Positions 47,883 to 57,248 of a DNA stretch of 64,000 bases are shown piece after piece. The first letter of the stretch is position 1, and every line of letters starts with the position of its first letter. Location: NCBI GenBank assembly GCA_016867395.1, contig VGJS01000010.1:18353-82352 (forward strand). Reading direction: 5' to 3'. Made by a program: the position numbers and the translations under genes. The notes below the pieces were generated by a model. The model ran no database searches and was not told the origin of the DNA. It saw only the letters and a list, made by a program, of their open reading frames with translations. This stretch comes from Candidatus Handelsmanbacteria bacterium (GTDB lineage: Bacteria > Latescibacterota > UBA2968 > UBA8231).

Positions 47883-48854
47883 ATGGCAGCGATAAGCGAA
47901 AACCAGTTGGCGCATTTCGAGGAAGAGGGGTACCTGGTGGTGCGGGGTCTTTTGGACCCCGAGGAGGATCTCGACCCGGTGATCCGCGAGTACGAGGGGG
48001 TGCTAGATTCTCTGGCCCAGGAGCTCTGCAGTCAGGGGCGTATCCCATCCACCTTCGCGGACCTGCCCTTTGGCCCGCGGCTGATCCGCCTCTGCGCCGA
48101 GAGTGGCAGCACCCACGCCCAGTACTTTGACTTTTCCCTGCCGCAGAAGGGCATCCGGCCGGACACGCCATTCTGGGCCGGGCCGGCGGTGTTCCAGACC
48201 CTGCGCAATGAGAAGCTGCTCGACGCGGTGGCGTTTTTCATCGGCCCCGAGATCTACTCCAACCCCATCCAGCACGTGCGGCTCAAGCCCCCCGAGCACC
48301 TGGGCCCCAAGGATCCGCAGACCGGTCAGGCGCAGCTGGGGTCCACCCCCTGGCACCAGGACAACGGGGTGCTCTTGCCCACCGGGGACCAGAGCAGGAT
48401 TCTGACGGTGTGGTTCCCCCTGTGGGACGCCACCCCCGAGAACGGTTGCCTGCAGGTAATCCCGCGCAGCCACCGGCAAGGGCTCTTGACCCACTGCCGG
48501 CGCTGGAACGGCCTGGCTATTCCCGACCAGTTCCTGCACCGCGTCGAAGGGGCTGTCCTGCCGATGCAGCGGGGGGATGTGCTCTTCATGACCCAGAGGA
48601 CCATCCACGGATCCTTGCCCAACCACAGCGAGGAGGTGCGCTGGAGTTTCGATCTGCGCTACAACCCCATTGGCCAGCCCACTGGCCGAGAACAGTTCCC
48701 TGGTTTCGTGGCCCGCAGCCGAAAGGACCCGGCCAGCGAACTGCGCGATCCCTTCGCCTGGTACCAGTTGTGGAAAGAGACCCGCGACCGCCTGGCCCGC
48801 GAGGCGGACCCGGCGTACAACCGCTGGGGCGCGGAGGACAAGGTCTGTGCCTAA
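47883..48854 (+). CDS. Phytanoyl-CoA dioxygenase family oxygenase
   Basis: 323 residues. Canonical PhyH with intact iron site: H158-Q-D160 in TPWHQDNGVLLP, distal His in TQRTIHGSLPNHS and Arg in VRWSFDLRYNP. The segment ENGCLQVIPRSHRQGLL is typical of the family. Starts after AGGGAGGAGTT. Unlike its two HxG neighbours it should be a competent hydroxylase; substrate unknown. Confidence 0.86.
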   Translation: MAAISENQLAHFEEEGYLVVRGLLDPEEDLDPVIREYEGVLDSLAQELCSQGRIPSTFADLPFGPRLIRLCAESGSTHAQYFDFSLPQKGIRPDTPFWAGPAVFQTLRNEKLLDAVAFFIGPEIYSNPIQHVRLKPPEHLGPKDPQTGQAQLGSTPWHQDNGVLLPTGDQSRILTVWFPLWDATPENGCLQVIPRSHRQGLLTHCRRWNGLAIPDQFLHRVEGAVLPMQRGDVLFMTQRTIHGSLPNHSEEVRWSFDLRYNPIGQPTGREQFPGFVARSRKDPASELRDPFAWYQLWKETRDRLAREADPAYNRWGAEDKVCA

Positions 48855-48869
48855 CCCGAATTGGAAAAA

Positions 48870-49266
48870 ATGAGGATCACCCATATCGAAACATGGAAAG
48901 TGGTCGTGCCCATGCGGCCCGACGGTGTTCGACGCCTGCGCTAAGGGGGCGGTGGACATGCTCAACATCAGCCCCGGCTCGATGGTGCAGTTCGTCAAGC
49001 AATGCCACATCGCCGAACAGGCCGGGGTGCCCGTGTGGCACGGCAGCGGGGTGGATCTGGGGATCACCGACATGAGCTACGTGCAGGCCTGCGCCGCGGC
49101 GCCCGCCGCGACGCTCCCCTCTGACATCATCGGCAACTTCTTCCGCGAGGACGACCTGCTGGCCGAGCCCATCCGCATCGAGAACGGGTACGCGCTGGTG
49201 CCTGCCAAGCCGGGGCTGGGGGTGGAGCTGGACGAGGCGGCGGTGAAGAAGTATTCGGTGGCCTGA
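48870..49266 (+). pseudogene. Internally deleted mandelate-racemase family gene
   Basis: The first 18 codons (MRITHIETWKVVVPMRPD) are a normal start of an MR/MLE enzyme. The frame then stops at TAA 48942, while from ~48920 another frame encodes the C-terminal ~113 residues: AKGAVDMLNISPGSMVQF, AGVPVWHGSGVDLGITDMSY, and the end LVPAKPGLGVELDEAAV. About 250 central residues with all catalytic and metal ligands are missing. The junction lies near 48918-48925. A third paralogue of the tandem dehydratases, lost by deletion. Confidence 0.82.
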
Positions 49267-49281
49267 GTTCTTGCATAGTGG

Positions 49282-49482
49282 ATGATCGCCATGAAAACCA
49301 GGTTGTCCATGGTCTATTGGAAGGGGGAGCAGTTCTGGCTGGGAAAATTGCTCGAACATCCCGAGATCATGACTCAGGGGGAAACGCTGGAAGAGTTGGA
49401 AGAAAACATGAAGGACGCGTACCTGCTAATGGTTATGGATGATGTGCCTGAGGAGTACGAGATCAAAGAAATCACCCTATGA
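49282..49482 (+). CDS. hicB: HicB-type antitoxin
   Basis: 66 residues. The partial RNase-H-like HicB fold is visible: MVYWKGEQFWLGKLLEHPEI followed by TQGETLEELEENMKDAYLLM. No C-terminal DNA-binding domain, so autoregulation may need another part or rely on the short form. The stop overlaps the HicA start (ATGA). A Met two codons downstream (49291) could also be used. Confidence 0.8.
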   Translation: MIAMKTRLSMVYWKGEQFWLGKLLEHPEIMTQGETLEELEENMKDAYLLMVMDDVPEEYEIKEITL

Positions 49483-49661
49483 ACCGGAGCGAATTCTTCC
49501 GCCAACTCCTGAGAGAAGGGTGTGTCTTCGTGCGGCACGGTGCCAGGCACGACATCGATCAGAATCCGGTTACGGGAAAGAAGCAGTCTGTCCCGAGGCA
49601 CGCTGAGATCGACGGGGGACTCGTCAGGCACATCAGAAAGAACCTGGGACTTGCCCTATGA
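49479..49661 (+). CDS. hicA: HicA-type mRNA interferase toxin
   Basis: 60 residues with the dsRBD-like HicA plan: FFRQLLREGCVFVRHGARHD, where the conserved catalytic His is present, then PVTGKKQSVPRHAEIDGGLV and a closing helix. It cleaves mRNA when freed from HicB. Gene order hicB-hicA. Its stop overlaps the frame of the DUF4380 gene. Inserted next to the deleted MR/MLE gene. Confidence 0.82.
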   Translation: MNRSEFFRQLLREGCVFVRHGARHDIDQNPVTGKKQSVPRHAEIDGGLVRHIRKNLGLAL

Positions 49662-49717
49662 TCTGGTATTACCTGTTGTTGGCGATGAGCAGCACTCTTT
49701 TTGCAGAGGAAGGATTT

Positions 49718-50629
49718 ATGGAAGGCACCGCAAAGATCGAATTCTTCGGCTACCAGGATTGTATCGCCCTAGAAAACCCCACCACCCGCGTGGTGCTGGG
49801 CACCAGCGGGGGCAGGGTGCTGGAGTACGCGCACCAGGGGGAGAACGCCCTGCTGCTCGACCCGGCTCAGGCCGGCTGGCGGTACGCGCCGGGCAAACCC
49901 ACGGTGGAACCCAGCGCCGGCCGCTGCGACGTGGGGCCCGAGCATGTGATCCCCCCCCATCCCGAGCTGTGGTTCGGGGACTGGAAAGGGGAGGTCACCG
50001 GCCCGCGCCAGGCCCGGCTGACCAGTGTGCCAGATTCGGCCAGCGGGGTGCAACTGGTGCGGGATTTCACCCTCGATCCGGTCTCCTCACACCTGCACAC
50101 GGTGCAGACGATCAGGAATATCTCCGACAAAACAGTGGACCGCTGTCACTGGAGCCGCACCTTCGCCCTGGGCCACGGGATCGTGGTGATGCCCCTCAGT
50201 GTGCCGAGCCGTTTCCCCAATTGCTACGTGATGTACGGGGAGGGGGGCATCGACATCCGCCCCGAGGACCCCAACATCCGGGTTAGGGATGGCTTTTTGG
50301 AGGTGCTGGGGCCGCCCCAGCACGCCAAGCTGGGCATGGACAGCTACGCAGGCTGGTTCGGTTACCTGATGCGGAACGATCTGGCATTCGTCAAAAGATT
50401 TCCCACCTTTCAGGACCGGGTGTACAACGAGGTGGCAGGGCTGACCATCTCGATCTGGTACAACGGCACCGGGGTGTGCGAGCTGGAGCCCATCGGGCCG
50501 CGGGAACGGCTGGCACCGGGGGAGTCAGCGTCTTTCACCGAGGATTGGTGGCTCCTGCCCTACAAGTTCCCGGGGAACCAGGTGGACGCCAAAGCCGTGG
50601 CGCAGGTGGTCGAAGAGCAGGCAAAATAG
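49718..50629 (+). CDS. DUF4380-type, mutarotase-like protein
   Basis: 303 residues. Beta-rich protein opening with IEFFGYQDCIALENPTTRVV and GGRVLEYAHQGENALLLDP, then SSHLHTVQTIRNISDK and a tail GESASFTEDWWLLPYKFP, all as in DUF4380/galactose-mutarotase-like sandwiches. The frame is open back to 49658, overlapping hicA, but AGGAAGGA lies just before ATG 49718, which I prefer. Likely binds a carbohydrate in the sugar-acid pathway. Ends with TAG. Confidence 0.72.
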   Translation: MEGTAKIEFFGYQDCIALENPTTRVVLGTSGGRVLEYAHQGENALLLDPAQAGWRYAPGKPTVEPSAGRCDVGPEHVIPPHPELWFGDWKGEVTGPRQARLTSVPDSASGVQLVRDFTLDPVSSHLHTVQTIRNISDKTVDRCHWSRTFALGHGIVVMPLSVPSRFPNCYVMYGEGGIDIRPEDPNIRVRDGFLEVLGPPQHAKLGMDSYAGWFGYLMRNDLAFVKRFPTFQDRVYNEVAGLTISIWYNGTGVCELEPIGPRERLAPGESASFTEDWWLLPYKFPGNQVDAKAVAQVVEEQAK

Positions 50630-50638
50630 GAGAAGAGA

Positions 50639-51637
50639 ATGGCAAAGATACGCATGGCCCAGTACGGGACCGGGCACGGGCATGCCAGCGGCAAGTGGCT
50701 GGCGATGAAGAAGAGCGCCGAGGTGGAGCTGGTCGGCATCTTTGAGCCCGACCCGGAGAGGCGCAAGGCCGCCGAGGGCAGGGCTCCTTACGACGGGGCG
50801 CGGTGGTTCGACTCCGTTGACCAGATGCTGGGTGACCAGAGCATCGTGGCGGTGGCCTCGGAGGGGCGCAACATCGAGAGCCTGGATCAGACCGAGGCCA
50901 TCGTGGAAGCCGGCAGGCACGTGTGGTACGACAAGCCGGCCGGGGACAACTGGGTCCAGTGGCAGCGGGTGGTACGCAAGGCTGAGGAGCAGAAGCTGCT
51001 GGTGCAGTTGGGCTACATGTTCCGCTACCACCAGGGCTTCAGCCAGGTCACGGCGTGGGCGAGGTCCGGGTTCCTGGGCGAGGTTTTCTCGGTGCGGGCC
51101 CACATGTCCACCTCCTTGACTGAGGCGGCCCGCAGGATCATCAGCGACCACCGGGGAGGCATCCTCTACGACCTGGGAGGCCATATGCTCGACCAGGTGG
51201 TGTGGATGCTGGGCCGGCCGCGCCAGGTTACGGCATTCGTGCGCAACGATACCGGGGTGGTGCCCGGATTCGGCGACAACACCTTGGGGGTCTTTGAGTT
51301 CGAGAAGGCTATCGCCTTCATCGACATCGCCGCCATGGAGACCCCGCCCATGGCCCGCCGCTTCGAGGTGTACGGCAGCCAGGGCAGCGCCATCCTGGTG
51401 GAGCCCTTCGAGCCGGGCCGCACCCTGCGGGTCTGCCTCGACGAGGCCCGGGATGGGTTCCTGAAGGGGGAACAGACAGTGCACATCCCCCCCCAGGACC
51501 GGCAAGTGCTGTACGAACGGGAACTGGTGGCCTTCCTGGCGGCCCTAAGGGGTAAACAACCCCCCGACCGGGATCACGCCCACGAATTGCTGGTGCAGGA
51601 AACCCTGCTGCGGGCCACGGGGGGGATAGCGGGTTAG
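50639..51637 (+). CDS. Gfo/Idh/MocA family oxidoreductase
   Basis: 332 residues: nucleotide loop [29 protein letters not shown] after beta2, [19 protein letters not shown] with the Lys-Pro signature, and D-x-x-x-H-x-x-D in [17 protein letters not shown] at the active site. AGGAGAAGAG precedes the ATG. Last gene of the cluster; probably oxidises the sugar or cyclitol feeding the dehydratases. Ends with TAG in a small stem (AGGCCC-ACA-GGGCCT, 51636-51650). Confidence 0.88.
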   Translation: MAKIRMAQYGTGHGHASGKWLAMKKSAEVELVGIFEPDPERRKAAEGRAPYDGARWFDSVDQMLGDQSIVAVASEGRNIESLDQTEAIVEAGRHVWYDKPAGDNWVQWQRVVRKAEEQKLLVQLGYMFRYHQGFSQVTAWARSGFLGEVFSVRAHMSTSLTEAARRIISDHRGGILYDLGGHMLDQVVWMLGRPRQVTAFVRNDTGVVPGFGDNTLGVFEFEKAIAFIDIAAMETPPMARRFEVYGSQGSAILVEPFEPGRTLRVCLDEARDGFLKGEQTVHIPPQDRQVLYERELVAFLAALRGKQPPDRDHAHELLVQETLLRATGGIAG

Positions 51638-51711
51638 GCCCACAGGGCCTATGTTATAAAGCTCCGCATCGCACCCCCACCGGAGCCTCAGGCCCACCCC
51701 CAGGGGATCAG

Positions 51712-53568
51712 ATGACCGAAGTTACGACCGCCGAGCCCGAAGCCGGCAACACCCTGTACCGCGACATCCGCAACGTGGCCATCATCGCCCACGTGGACCA
51801 CGGCAAGACCACCCTGGTGGACGGCATGCTGCGCCAGACCAAGGTCTTCCGCAGCAACCAGGCCCCGGTGGAGCGGGTCTTCGACTCCAACGACCTGGAG
51901 CGAGAGCGGGGCATCACCATCCTCGCCAAGAACACCGGCATCATCTACGGTGATACCCTGATCAACATCGTCGATACCCCCGGGCACGCTGACTTCGGCG
52001 GCGAGGTGGAGCGGATCATGAACATGGTCGATGGGGTGGTGCTCCTGGTGGACGCGGTCGAAGGTCCCATGCCCCAGACCCGCTTCGTGCTGCGCCAGGC
52101 CCTGGAGCACGGCCACCTGGCGGTGGTGGTGGTCAACAAGATCGACCGCCAGGCCGCCCGGCCCGGGGCGGTGGTCAACGCCACCTTCGACCTCTTCGTG
52201 GACCTGGGGGCCAGCGAGGCCCAGGCGGATTTCCCGGTGGTCTACACCCGCGCCCTGGAGGGCAGGGCCGGCACCAGCCCGGACCACCTGGCCGGGGATC
52301 TGGGGCCCCTCTTCGAGGCCATCGTCGGGCACCTGCCCCCCCCGCGCGTGATTGAGGGCCCCACCCAACTGTTGGTCACCACACTAGAAAACAGCAGCTA
52401 CGTGGGCAAGATCGCCGTGGGCCGGCTGAGCAGCGGCTCCCTGCGGGGGGGCCAGCCGGTCATGCACATCACCGCCAAGGGCGCGATGAGCCCGGGCACG
52501 GTGGGGCAGGTCTTTGTCTTCCGCAACCTCCGGCGCGAGGCGGTGGAGGAGGTCTTTGCCGGCAATATCGTCGCTGTCTCCGGCATCCCCCAGGTGGGCA
52601 TCGGCGATACCATCGCCTGCGCCGTGGAGCCGCGCCCACTGCCGCCCATCGTGGTGGAGGAGCCGACGGTGCGCATGAGCTTCTGCGTCAACGACAGCCC
52701 CTTTGCCGGCCGCGAGGGGCGCTTCGTCACCAGCCGCCACCTGCGCGAGCGCTTCGCCAAGGAATTGGAGAGCAACGTGGCCCTGCGGGTTGAGGACACC
52801 GAGCTGGCCAGCCAGTTCACGGTTTCGGGCCGGGGCGAATTGCATCTGGCCATCCTCATCGAAACCATGCGCCGCGAGGGGTACGAGTTTGCCGTCGGCA
52901 AGCCCGAAGTGATCTTCCGCGCGGGGGAAGGGGGTCTGCTGGAGCCGGTGGAACGCATCTTCGTCGAGGTGCAGGGGGACTACGTGGGGCCGGTGAGCGA
53001 GATCCTGGGCCGGCGCCGGGGCAAGCTACAGCTCTTGCGCTACGGGGAGGACGGCACCGCGTACCTGGAGTTCCTGGTGCCCACCCGGGGCATCCTCGGT
53101 TTCCGCCAGCCCTTCCTCACTCTCACCCGGGGGACGGGTGTCTTCAACACCCTCTTTCACGCCTACGAGCCGGTGGCCGGTGAGATCGACGCCCAGGACC
53201 ATGGTTCGCTGATCTCGCTGGAGACCGGCCCGGTGGTGGCCTACGCCCTGGAGCATCTGCAGCAGCGGGGGGCCTTCTTCGTCGTGCCAGGCGACGAGGT
53301 ATACGCCGGTCAGGTGGTGGGCCAGACCGCCCGCAACGAGGACCTGGTCATCAACGTCTGCAAGACCAAGAACCTCACCGGCCACCGCGCCAAACCCACG
53401 GCGGTGGCCGAAGGGCTCTCTGCACCGCTGGTCATGTCCCTCGATGGCTGCATCGAGTACCTGGCCACCGACGAACTCCTCGAAGTGACCCCCACCTCGC
53501 TGCGCCTGCGCAAGAAGGAACTGCGCCATGCCTTCCGCAAGCGCGAGGCCAGAGACGCCAGGAAATAG
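51712..53568 (+). CDS. typA: Ribosome-associated GTPase TypA/BipA
   Basis: 618 residues. G1 [16 protein letters not shown]2 [11 protein letters not shown]3 [16 protein letters not shown]4 VVNKID, followed by EF-G-like domains II, III and V and the BipA-specific C-terminal domain ([19 protein letters not shown]). Works in 50S assembly and stress or cold adaptation. Stands alone after a 74-base gap with an A/T-rich TATGTTATAAA at ~51650. Confidence 0.95.
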   Translation: MTEVTTAEPEAGNTLYRDIRNVAIIAHVDHGKTTLVDGMLRQTKVFRSNQAPVERVFDSNDLERERGITILAKNTGIIYGDTLINIVDTPGHADFGGEVERIMNMVDGVVLLVDAVEGPMPQTRFVLRQALEHGHLAVVVVNKIDRQAARPGAVVNATFDLFVDLGASEAQADFPVVYTRALEGRAGTSPDHLAGDLGPLFEAIVGHLPPPRVIEGPTQLLVTTLENSSYVGKIAVGRLSSGSLRGGQPVMHITAKGAMSPGTVGQVFVFRNLRREAVEEVFAGNIVAVSGIPQVGIGDTIACAVEPRPLPPIVVEEPTVRMSFCVNDSPFAGREGRFVTSRHLRERFAKELESNVALRVEDTELASQFTVSGRGELHLAILIETMRREGYEFAVGKPEVIFRAGEGGLLEPVERIFVEVQGDYVGPVSEILGRRRGKLQLLRYGEDGTAYLEFLVPTRGILGFRQPFLTLTRGTGVFNTLFHAYEPVAGEIDAQDHGSLISLETGPVVAYALEHLQQRGAFFVVPGDEVYAGQVVGQTARNEDLVINVCKTKNLTGHRAKPTAVAEGLSAPLVMSLDGCIEYLATDELLEVTPTSLRLRKKELRHAFRKREARDARK

Positions 53569-53918
53569 CGCCGCTCCCTTAGGCCCCATCGGCCCCCCCG
53601 CTCATCCTCGCCGACCGCCCATGCTAAGGGGTGGGCCCGCAATCCCAACCAGACCATGTCGCCCTCGGGTGCGCCCACGGCCCTACCCTGGGCGTGAGCT
53701 GGGGTCTCGGCCCCTCCTCCCGGGCCTGCCCACCGACCAAACCCGGCCGGGGGGACCCTTGCGGCCGTCGACCCGGGTGCAGGCCGGTCAGGCGGTCTGA
53801 TCCTCCGGTGTCGAGCAAACGCGGGCTTTGACGCCTCCGATCACTTTTGCCATCTTGTGTTAGGCAGGCGCCGAATCCAGTTCGCTTCCCCCGAATTGAT
53901 CACCTGGAGGACCTACCG
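53569..53918. other. 350-base GC-rich gap between typA and ppk2
   Basis: I see no gene, tRNA or clear hairpin terminator. Short open frames on both strands show only composition-driven Pro/Arg/Gly bias. A TTGACG (53828-53833) with CATCTT 17 bases on is a weak promoter candidate for ppk2, whose ATG (53919) follows CTGGAGGACC. Confidence 0.5.
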
Positions 53919-54836
53919 ATGGTGGCCAAGAAGAAACGCGAGCGCAAGACCGCAACCGCGAAGGGTGCTGCCGGCAAGACCGCCGGCAAGGCGAAGAATA
54001 TTAATGAAGGCGTCGAGGAGATCGTGACGCCCACCGGCGACGAGGTCACTAGGAAACCCAGGCTCAAGGGGAAGATCTACTGGGAGGAGCAGGCGCGGCT
54101 GCACCACGAACTGGTGAAACTCCAGTACTGGGTCATCAAAAAGGGGCTGCGGGTGGTGCTGATCTTCGAGGGGCGGGACGCGGCCGGCAAGGGGGGGGCA
54201 ATTAAGCGGATTACTGAACCGCTCAACCCGCGCGGCGCCCGAGTGGTGGCCCTGGGCACGGCTTCGGACCGCGAGAAGACCCAGTGGTATTTTCAGCGCT
54301 TTATCGCCCACCTGCCCGCCGCCGGCGAGATCGTCCTCTTCGACCGCAGTTGGTACAACCGCGCCGGGGTCGAGAGGGTCTTCGGCTTTTGCACCGACGC
54401 CGAGTACAAGGAGTTCCTGCGCTCCTGCCCCGAGTTCGAGCGCATGCTGGTGCACTCGGGCATCATCCTGCTCAAGTACTGGTTCTCGGTGAGCTACGAG
54501 GAGCAGGAGCGGCGCTTCCAGAAGCGGGCCCAGGATCCCGACAAGCGCTGGAAGTTGAGCAACATCGACCTGGAGGGCCGGGAGCGCTGGGTAGAGTACT
54601 CCAAGGCCAAGGACGAGATGTTCTTCTACACCAACATCCCCGAGGCGCCCTGGCACACGGTGGACTCCGAAGACCAGCGCCGGGCCCGCCTCAACTGCAT
54701 GGCCCACATCCTGGAGTCGATCCCCTACAAAAACGTCATCCCCAAGCCGATGAAGCTGCCACACCGCAAACAACTGGTCAGCGACTACCACCGGCCTCCC
54801 AAGAGCAAGGAGCTGATCGTCCCGGACCGATACTGA
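53919..54836 (+). CDS. ppk2: Polyphosphate kinase 2 family protein
   Basis: 305 residues. A Lys/Ala-rich N-terminal extension (KKKRERKTATAKG) precedes the single P-loop domain: Walker A FEGRDAAGKGGAIKRI, EREKTQWYFQRFI-type block, Walker B LFDRSWYNRAGVERVFGF and a lid helix. Transfers phosphate between polyP and nucleoside di-/triphosphates. Class I size. Basic tail at the N-terminus may bind polyP. Confidence 0.93.
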   Translation: MVAKKKRERKTATAKGAAGKTAGKAKNINEGVEEIVTPTGDEVTRKPRLKGKIYWEEQARLHHELVKLQYWVIKKGLRVVLIFEGRDAAGKGGAIKRITEPLNPRGARVVALGTASDREKTQWYFQRFIAHLPAAGEIVLFDRSWYNRAGVERVFGFCTDAEYKEFLRSCPEFERMLVHSGIILLKYWFSVSYEEQERRFQKRAQDPDKRWKLSNIDLEGRERWVEYSKAKDEMFFYTNIPEAPWHTVDSEDQRRARLNCMAHILESIPYKNVIPKPMKLPHRKQLVSDYHRPPKSKELIVPDRY

Positions 54837-54841
54837 ATCCC

Positions 54842-56055
54842 TCAACCTACCGGCGTGTCCAACTCCGCAAAGGCCCAGTCTCTGGGCGGGTCGCCGAAGT
54901 CGGGGATGGACAACATCTGGCCTTCCTGCAACGATGACTCGTGGGCCACCAGGCCGGCGCGTTCCACAGGTTGTTGGGGGGCGGGCGGTGGGTGGCCAAG
55001 ACCTTGGCGAAGTCGTCCACCAGGAACTGGTGCGAGCCGAAGTGGCCGGTGGGCAGGCCGGCAAAGCTGCATGGCAGGCGGCCCACCGGATGCACCGCCG
55101 AGATGCTGGTATCGAAATCGCGCCTGAGCACCTCGCTCATGTCCCTTTCCGGGGCATCAACCGGCAGTTGTTTGCAGTCCAGAAGCTCGGTCAGGTCCTG
55201 GGTCTCCTCCGGCTTCAGCCCCACCCACACCTGGGCGTTGGCCTGCTCCTCGTACGAGCCCAGGGTGCCGTAGATGCTCAGGTGTACCCCATTGCCCGTT
55301 GCCGCCCCAGCCCACCCTCCTGAACTCATTGATCCGGCACATGCCCCGTCCGAGGTGCGCATCAACCCGGTCTGGTTGCTGAACTCGTTGTCCCACAGAT
55401 TCGCCACCTTGCGGTAGACCCCGTCCTAGTGCTCGTCCTTGTACCCCAGACACGAAACCTGGGTGCAGCGGGCCCCGGTCACCGAGACGATCATACTCAC
55501 CGAATGGGTGGGATAGTACATGGGCGGGACGCCGGCCACCTGGCGCCATTGCTCGCCGCCGGTGCGCTGGAAGGCTTCGTAGAAACCGTGGGAGAGGTCG
55601 TGGTAATAGGCGGCCTCCCCGTAGACGAAGCGGCCAAAGGCCCCCTCCCGGTACCGCTGCCGGCAGTAAAGGGTGTTGGGGTAGTAGTAGCTGGTCTCGC
55701 CGGTCATGTAGATGAGGCGGCGCTCCTCCACTTCGCGGACGATTGCGGCCACGTCGTCCATGGAGGAGGCCAGGGGCATGGCGCAGTACACGTGTTTGCC
55801 GGCCCGCAGGGCCTCCAGCACATGGGGGCCGTGCAGGTGGCGCTGGGTGTAGATGGCGATGGCGTCCCCATCGGAGGCGCACAGCTCGGTGAGGGAGGCA
55901 AAGGTGCGCTGGATGCCGAACTCGGCGGCCGTGTCGCGCAGGCGCTCGCGGAGGCGTTCGGCCAGCACCACCTCCCCGACGAGGGGATGGGCATGGAAGA
56001 GGGGGATGAAGGAACGGGCGAACTAGGTGCCGACCACGCCGACCTTGAGGGCCAT
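54842..56055 (-). pseudogene. Gfo/Idh/MocA oxidoreductase with two in-frame TAG and a frameshift
   Basis: From ATG 56055 the protein reads MALKVGVVGT, TAG (56025-56023), FARSFIPLFHAHPLVGEVV and on through KHVYCAMPLASSMDDVAAI (signature) and YYHDLSHGFYEAFQRTGGEQ to CLGYKDEH, TAG (55428-55426), DGVYRKVANLWDNEFSNQTG. Near 54965 the frame shifts and the real end, IPDFGDPPRDWAFAELDTPV, is in another frame. Otherwise full length (~403 codons), so inactivation looks recent, or the bases are misread. Divergent from an intact Gfo/Idh. Confidence 0.75.
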
Positions 56056-56082
56056 GCCACACTACTCTGGGAGGGAAGTTGC

Positions 56083-56117
56083 CCTATATTTGGCACCGAC
56101 AGGATTGACAATATTCA
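56083..56117. promoter_or_regulatory. Overlapping divergent promoters between two Gfo/Idh genes
   Basis: Minus strand: TTGTCA (56111-56106), 17-base spacer, TATAGG (56088-56083). Plus strand: TTGGCA (56090-56095), 16-base spacer, TATTCA (56112-56117). The two overlap, so the genes may compete for polymerase or share an operator. Confidence 0.45.
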
Positions 56118-56141
56118 CAGACCAGCGGCAGGAGGACAGCG

Positions 56142-57245
56142 ATGGCGGACAAGATCAGAGTGGCGGTGGTGGGCTGCGGCGGCATGGGCCGGCACCACGT
56201 TGAGGTGGTGCAGCGGCTCGACGGGTTTGCGGTGGCAGCCCTGTGTGACGTTTCGGCCGAGGCCCTGGCCAGGATGGGGGACCAGTACCAGGTCGAGGCC
56301 CGGTACCAGGACTGCGAGGTGATGCTCGAAGAGGTGAAGCCGGATATCACCGCGGTGGTGACCCAGACCCGGGGGCATGTGGGCCCGGCGGTGGCGGCGC
56401 TGCGGCGGGGCGTCTCGGTGCTCTGCGAGAAACCCATCGCCATCGATCTGGCCGAGGCCGACCAGATGGTCGAGGCGGCGCGGGCCTCTGGGGCCAAACT
56501 GGCGATCAACCAGCAGAACCACCTGCATCCGGGGATCACCCGGGCCCTGGAACTGGTGGAGGAGGGGCTGATCGGCGAGGTGCTGCTGGTGCGGGGCCGC
56601 AACAAGGCCGGCCGCAGAAGCGGCAACGAGTTCATGGAGATGGGCACCCATGTCACCGACATGATGCTGCGCTTTGGCGGCCCACCCCAGTGGTGCGCCG
56701 GATCGGTGTGGGTCGGGGACCGCCTGGCCGGGCCCCAGGACATCATGGAAGCAAAAGAGATGTCACCCCAGGACCGCGACTCGGGATTGGTGATGGGGGA
56801 CCGGGCTTTGGGCACCTACGGGTTCGAAGGGGGAGTCCTGGGGGAGATCCACTTCCTCGACCACGAAAAAACCTACAATGCCAACTACGGGGTGGATGTG
56901 CTGGGCCGGCAGGGGCAACTGGCGGTGCGCATCGTCGCCAGCGGGGGGCACCAGTTGTGGCACCTGCCCCGCCCCCTTGAAGGGGCGGCAGGGGCGGGAG
57001 GGGACTGGCAGCCTGTGGAGTTGCCCGAAGCCCCTGAGCCCATGGCCCTAATGTACCGGGGCCTGGCCGCGGCCGCGGCCAGCGGGGCCGAGCCGCCTGG
57101 CAGTGGGGTGGAGGGGCGCTGGGCCTTTGAGATGATCATGGCCATCTACCAGTCCCATCGCGAGGGGGGAAGGCGGGTGGAACTGCCTTTGGCGGATCGC
57201 CGGCACCCCCTGGAGGAGTGGCGGGCCGAAGCGAGGAAAAGCTGA
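56142..57245 (+). CDS. Gfo/Idh/MocA family oxidoreductase
   Basis: 367 residues: RVAVVGCGGMGRHHVEVV nucleotide loop, VSVLCEKPIAIDLAEADQMV with the EKP signature, and the D/H active-site region NEFMEMGTHVTDMMLRFGG. Starts after GCAGGAGGACAGCG. First gene of a four-gene rightward operon with the metallohydrolase, LamG-propeller protein and M24 peptidase. Confidence 0.92.
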   Translation: MADKIRVAVVGCGGMGRHHVEVVQRLDGFAVAALCDVSAEALARMGDQYQVEARYQDCEVMLEEVKPDITAVVTQTRGHVGPAVAALRRGVSVLCEKPIAIDLAEADQMVEAARASGAKLAINQQNHLHPGITRALELVEEGLIGEVLLVRGRNKAGRRSGNEFMEMGTHVTDMMLRFGGPPQWCAGSVWVGDRLAGPQDIMEAKEMSPQDRDSGLVMGDRALGTYGFEGGVLGEIHFLDHEKTYNANYGVDVLGRQGQLAVRIVASGGHQLWHLPRPLEGAAGAGGDWQPVELPEAPEPMALMYRGLAAAAASGAEPPGSGVEGRWAFEMIMAIYQSHREGGRRVELPLADRRHPLEEWRAEARKS

Positions 57246-57248
57246 TTC

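Noticed and set aside
53569..53918. Small genes or an RNA gene between typA and ppk2
   Set aside because: Open frames are Pro/Arg/Gly-biased shadows and no conserved RNA core or strong hairpin with T-run is seen.
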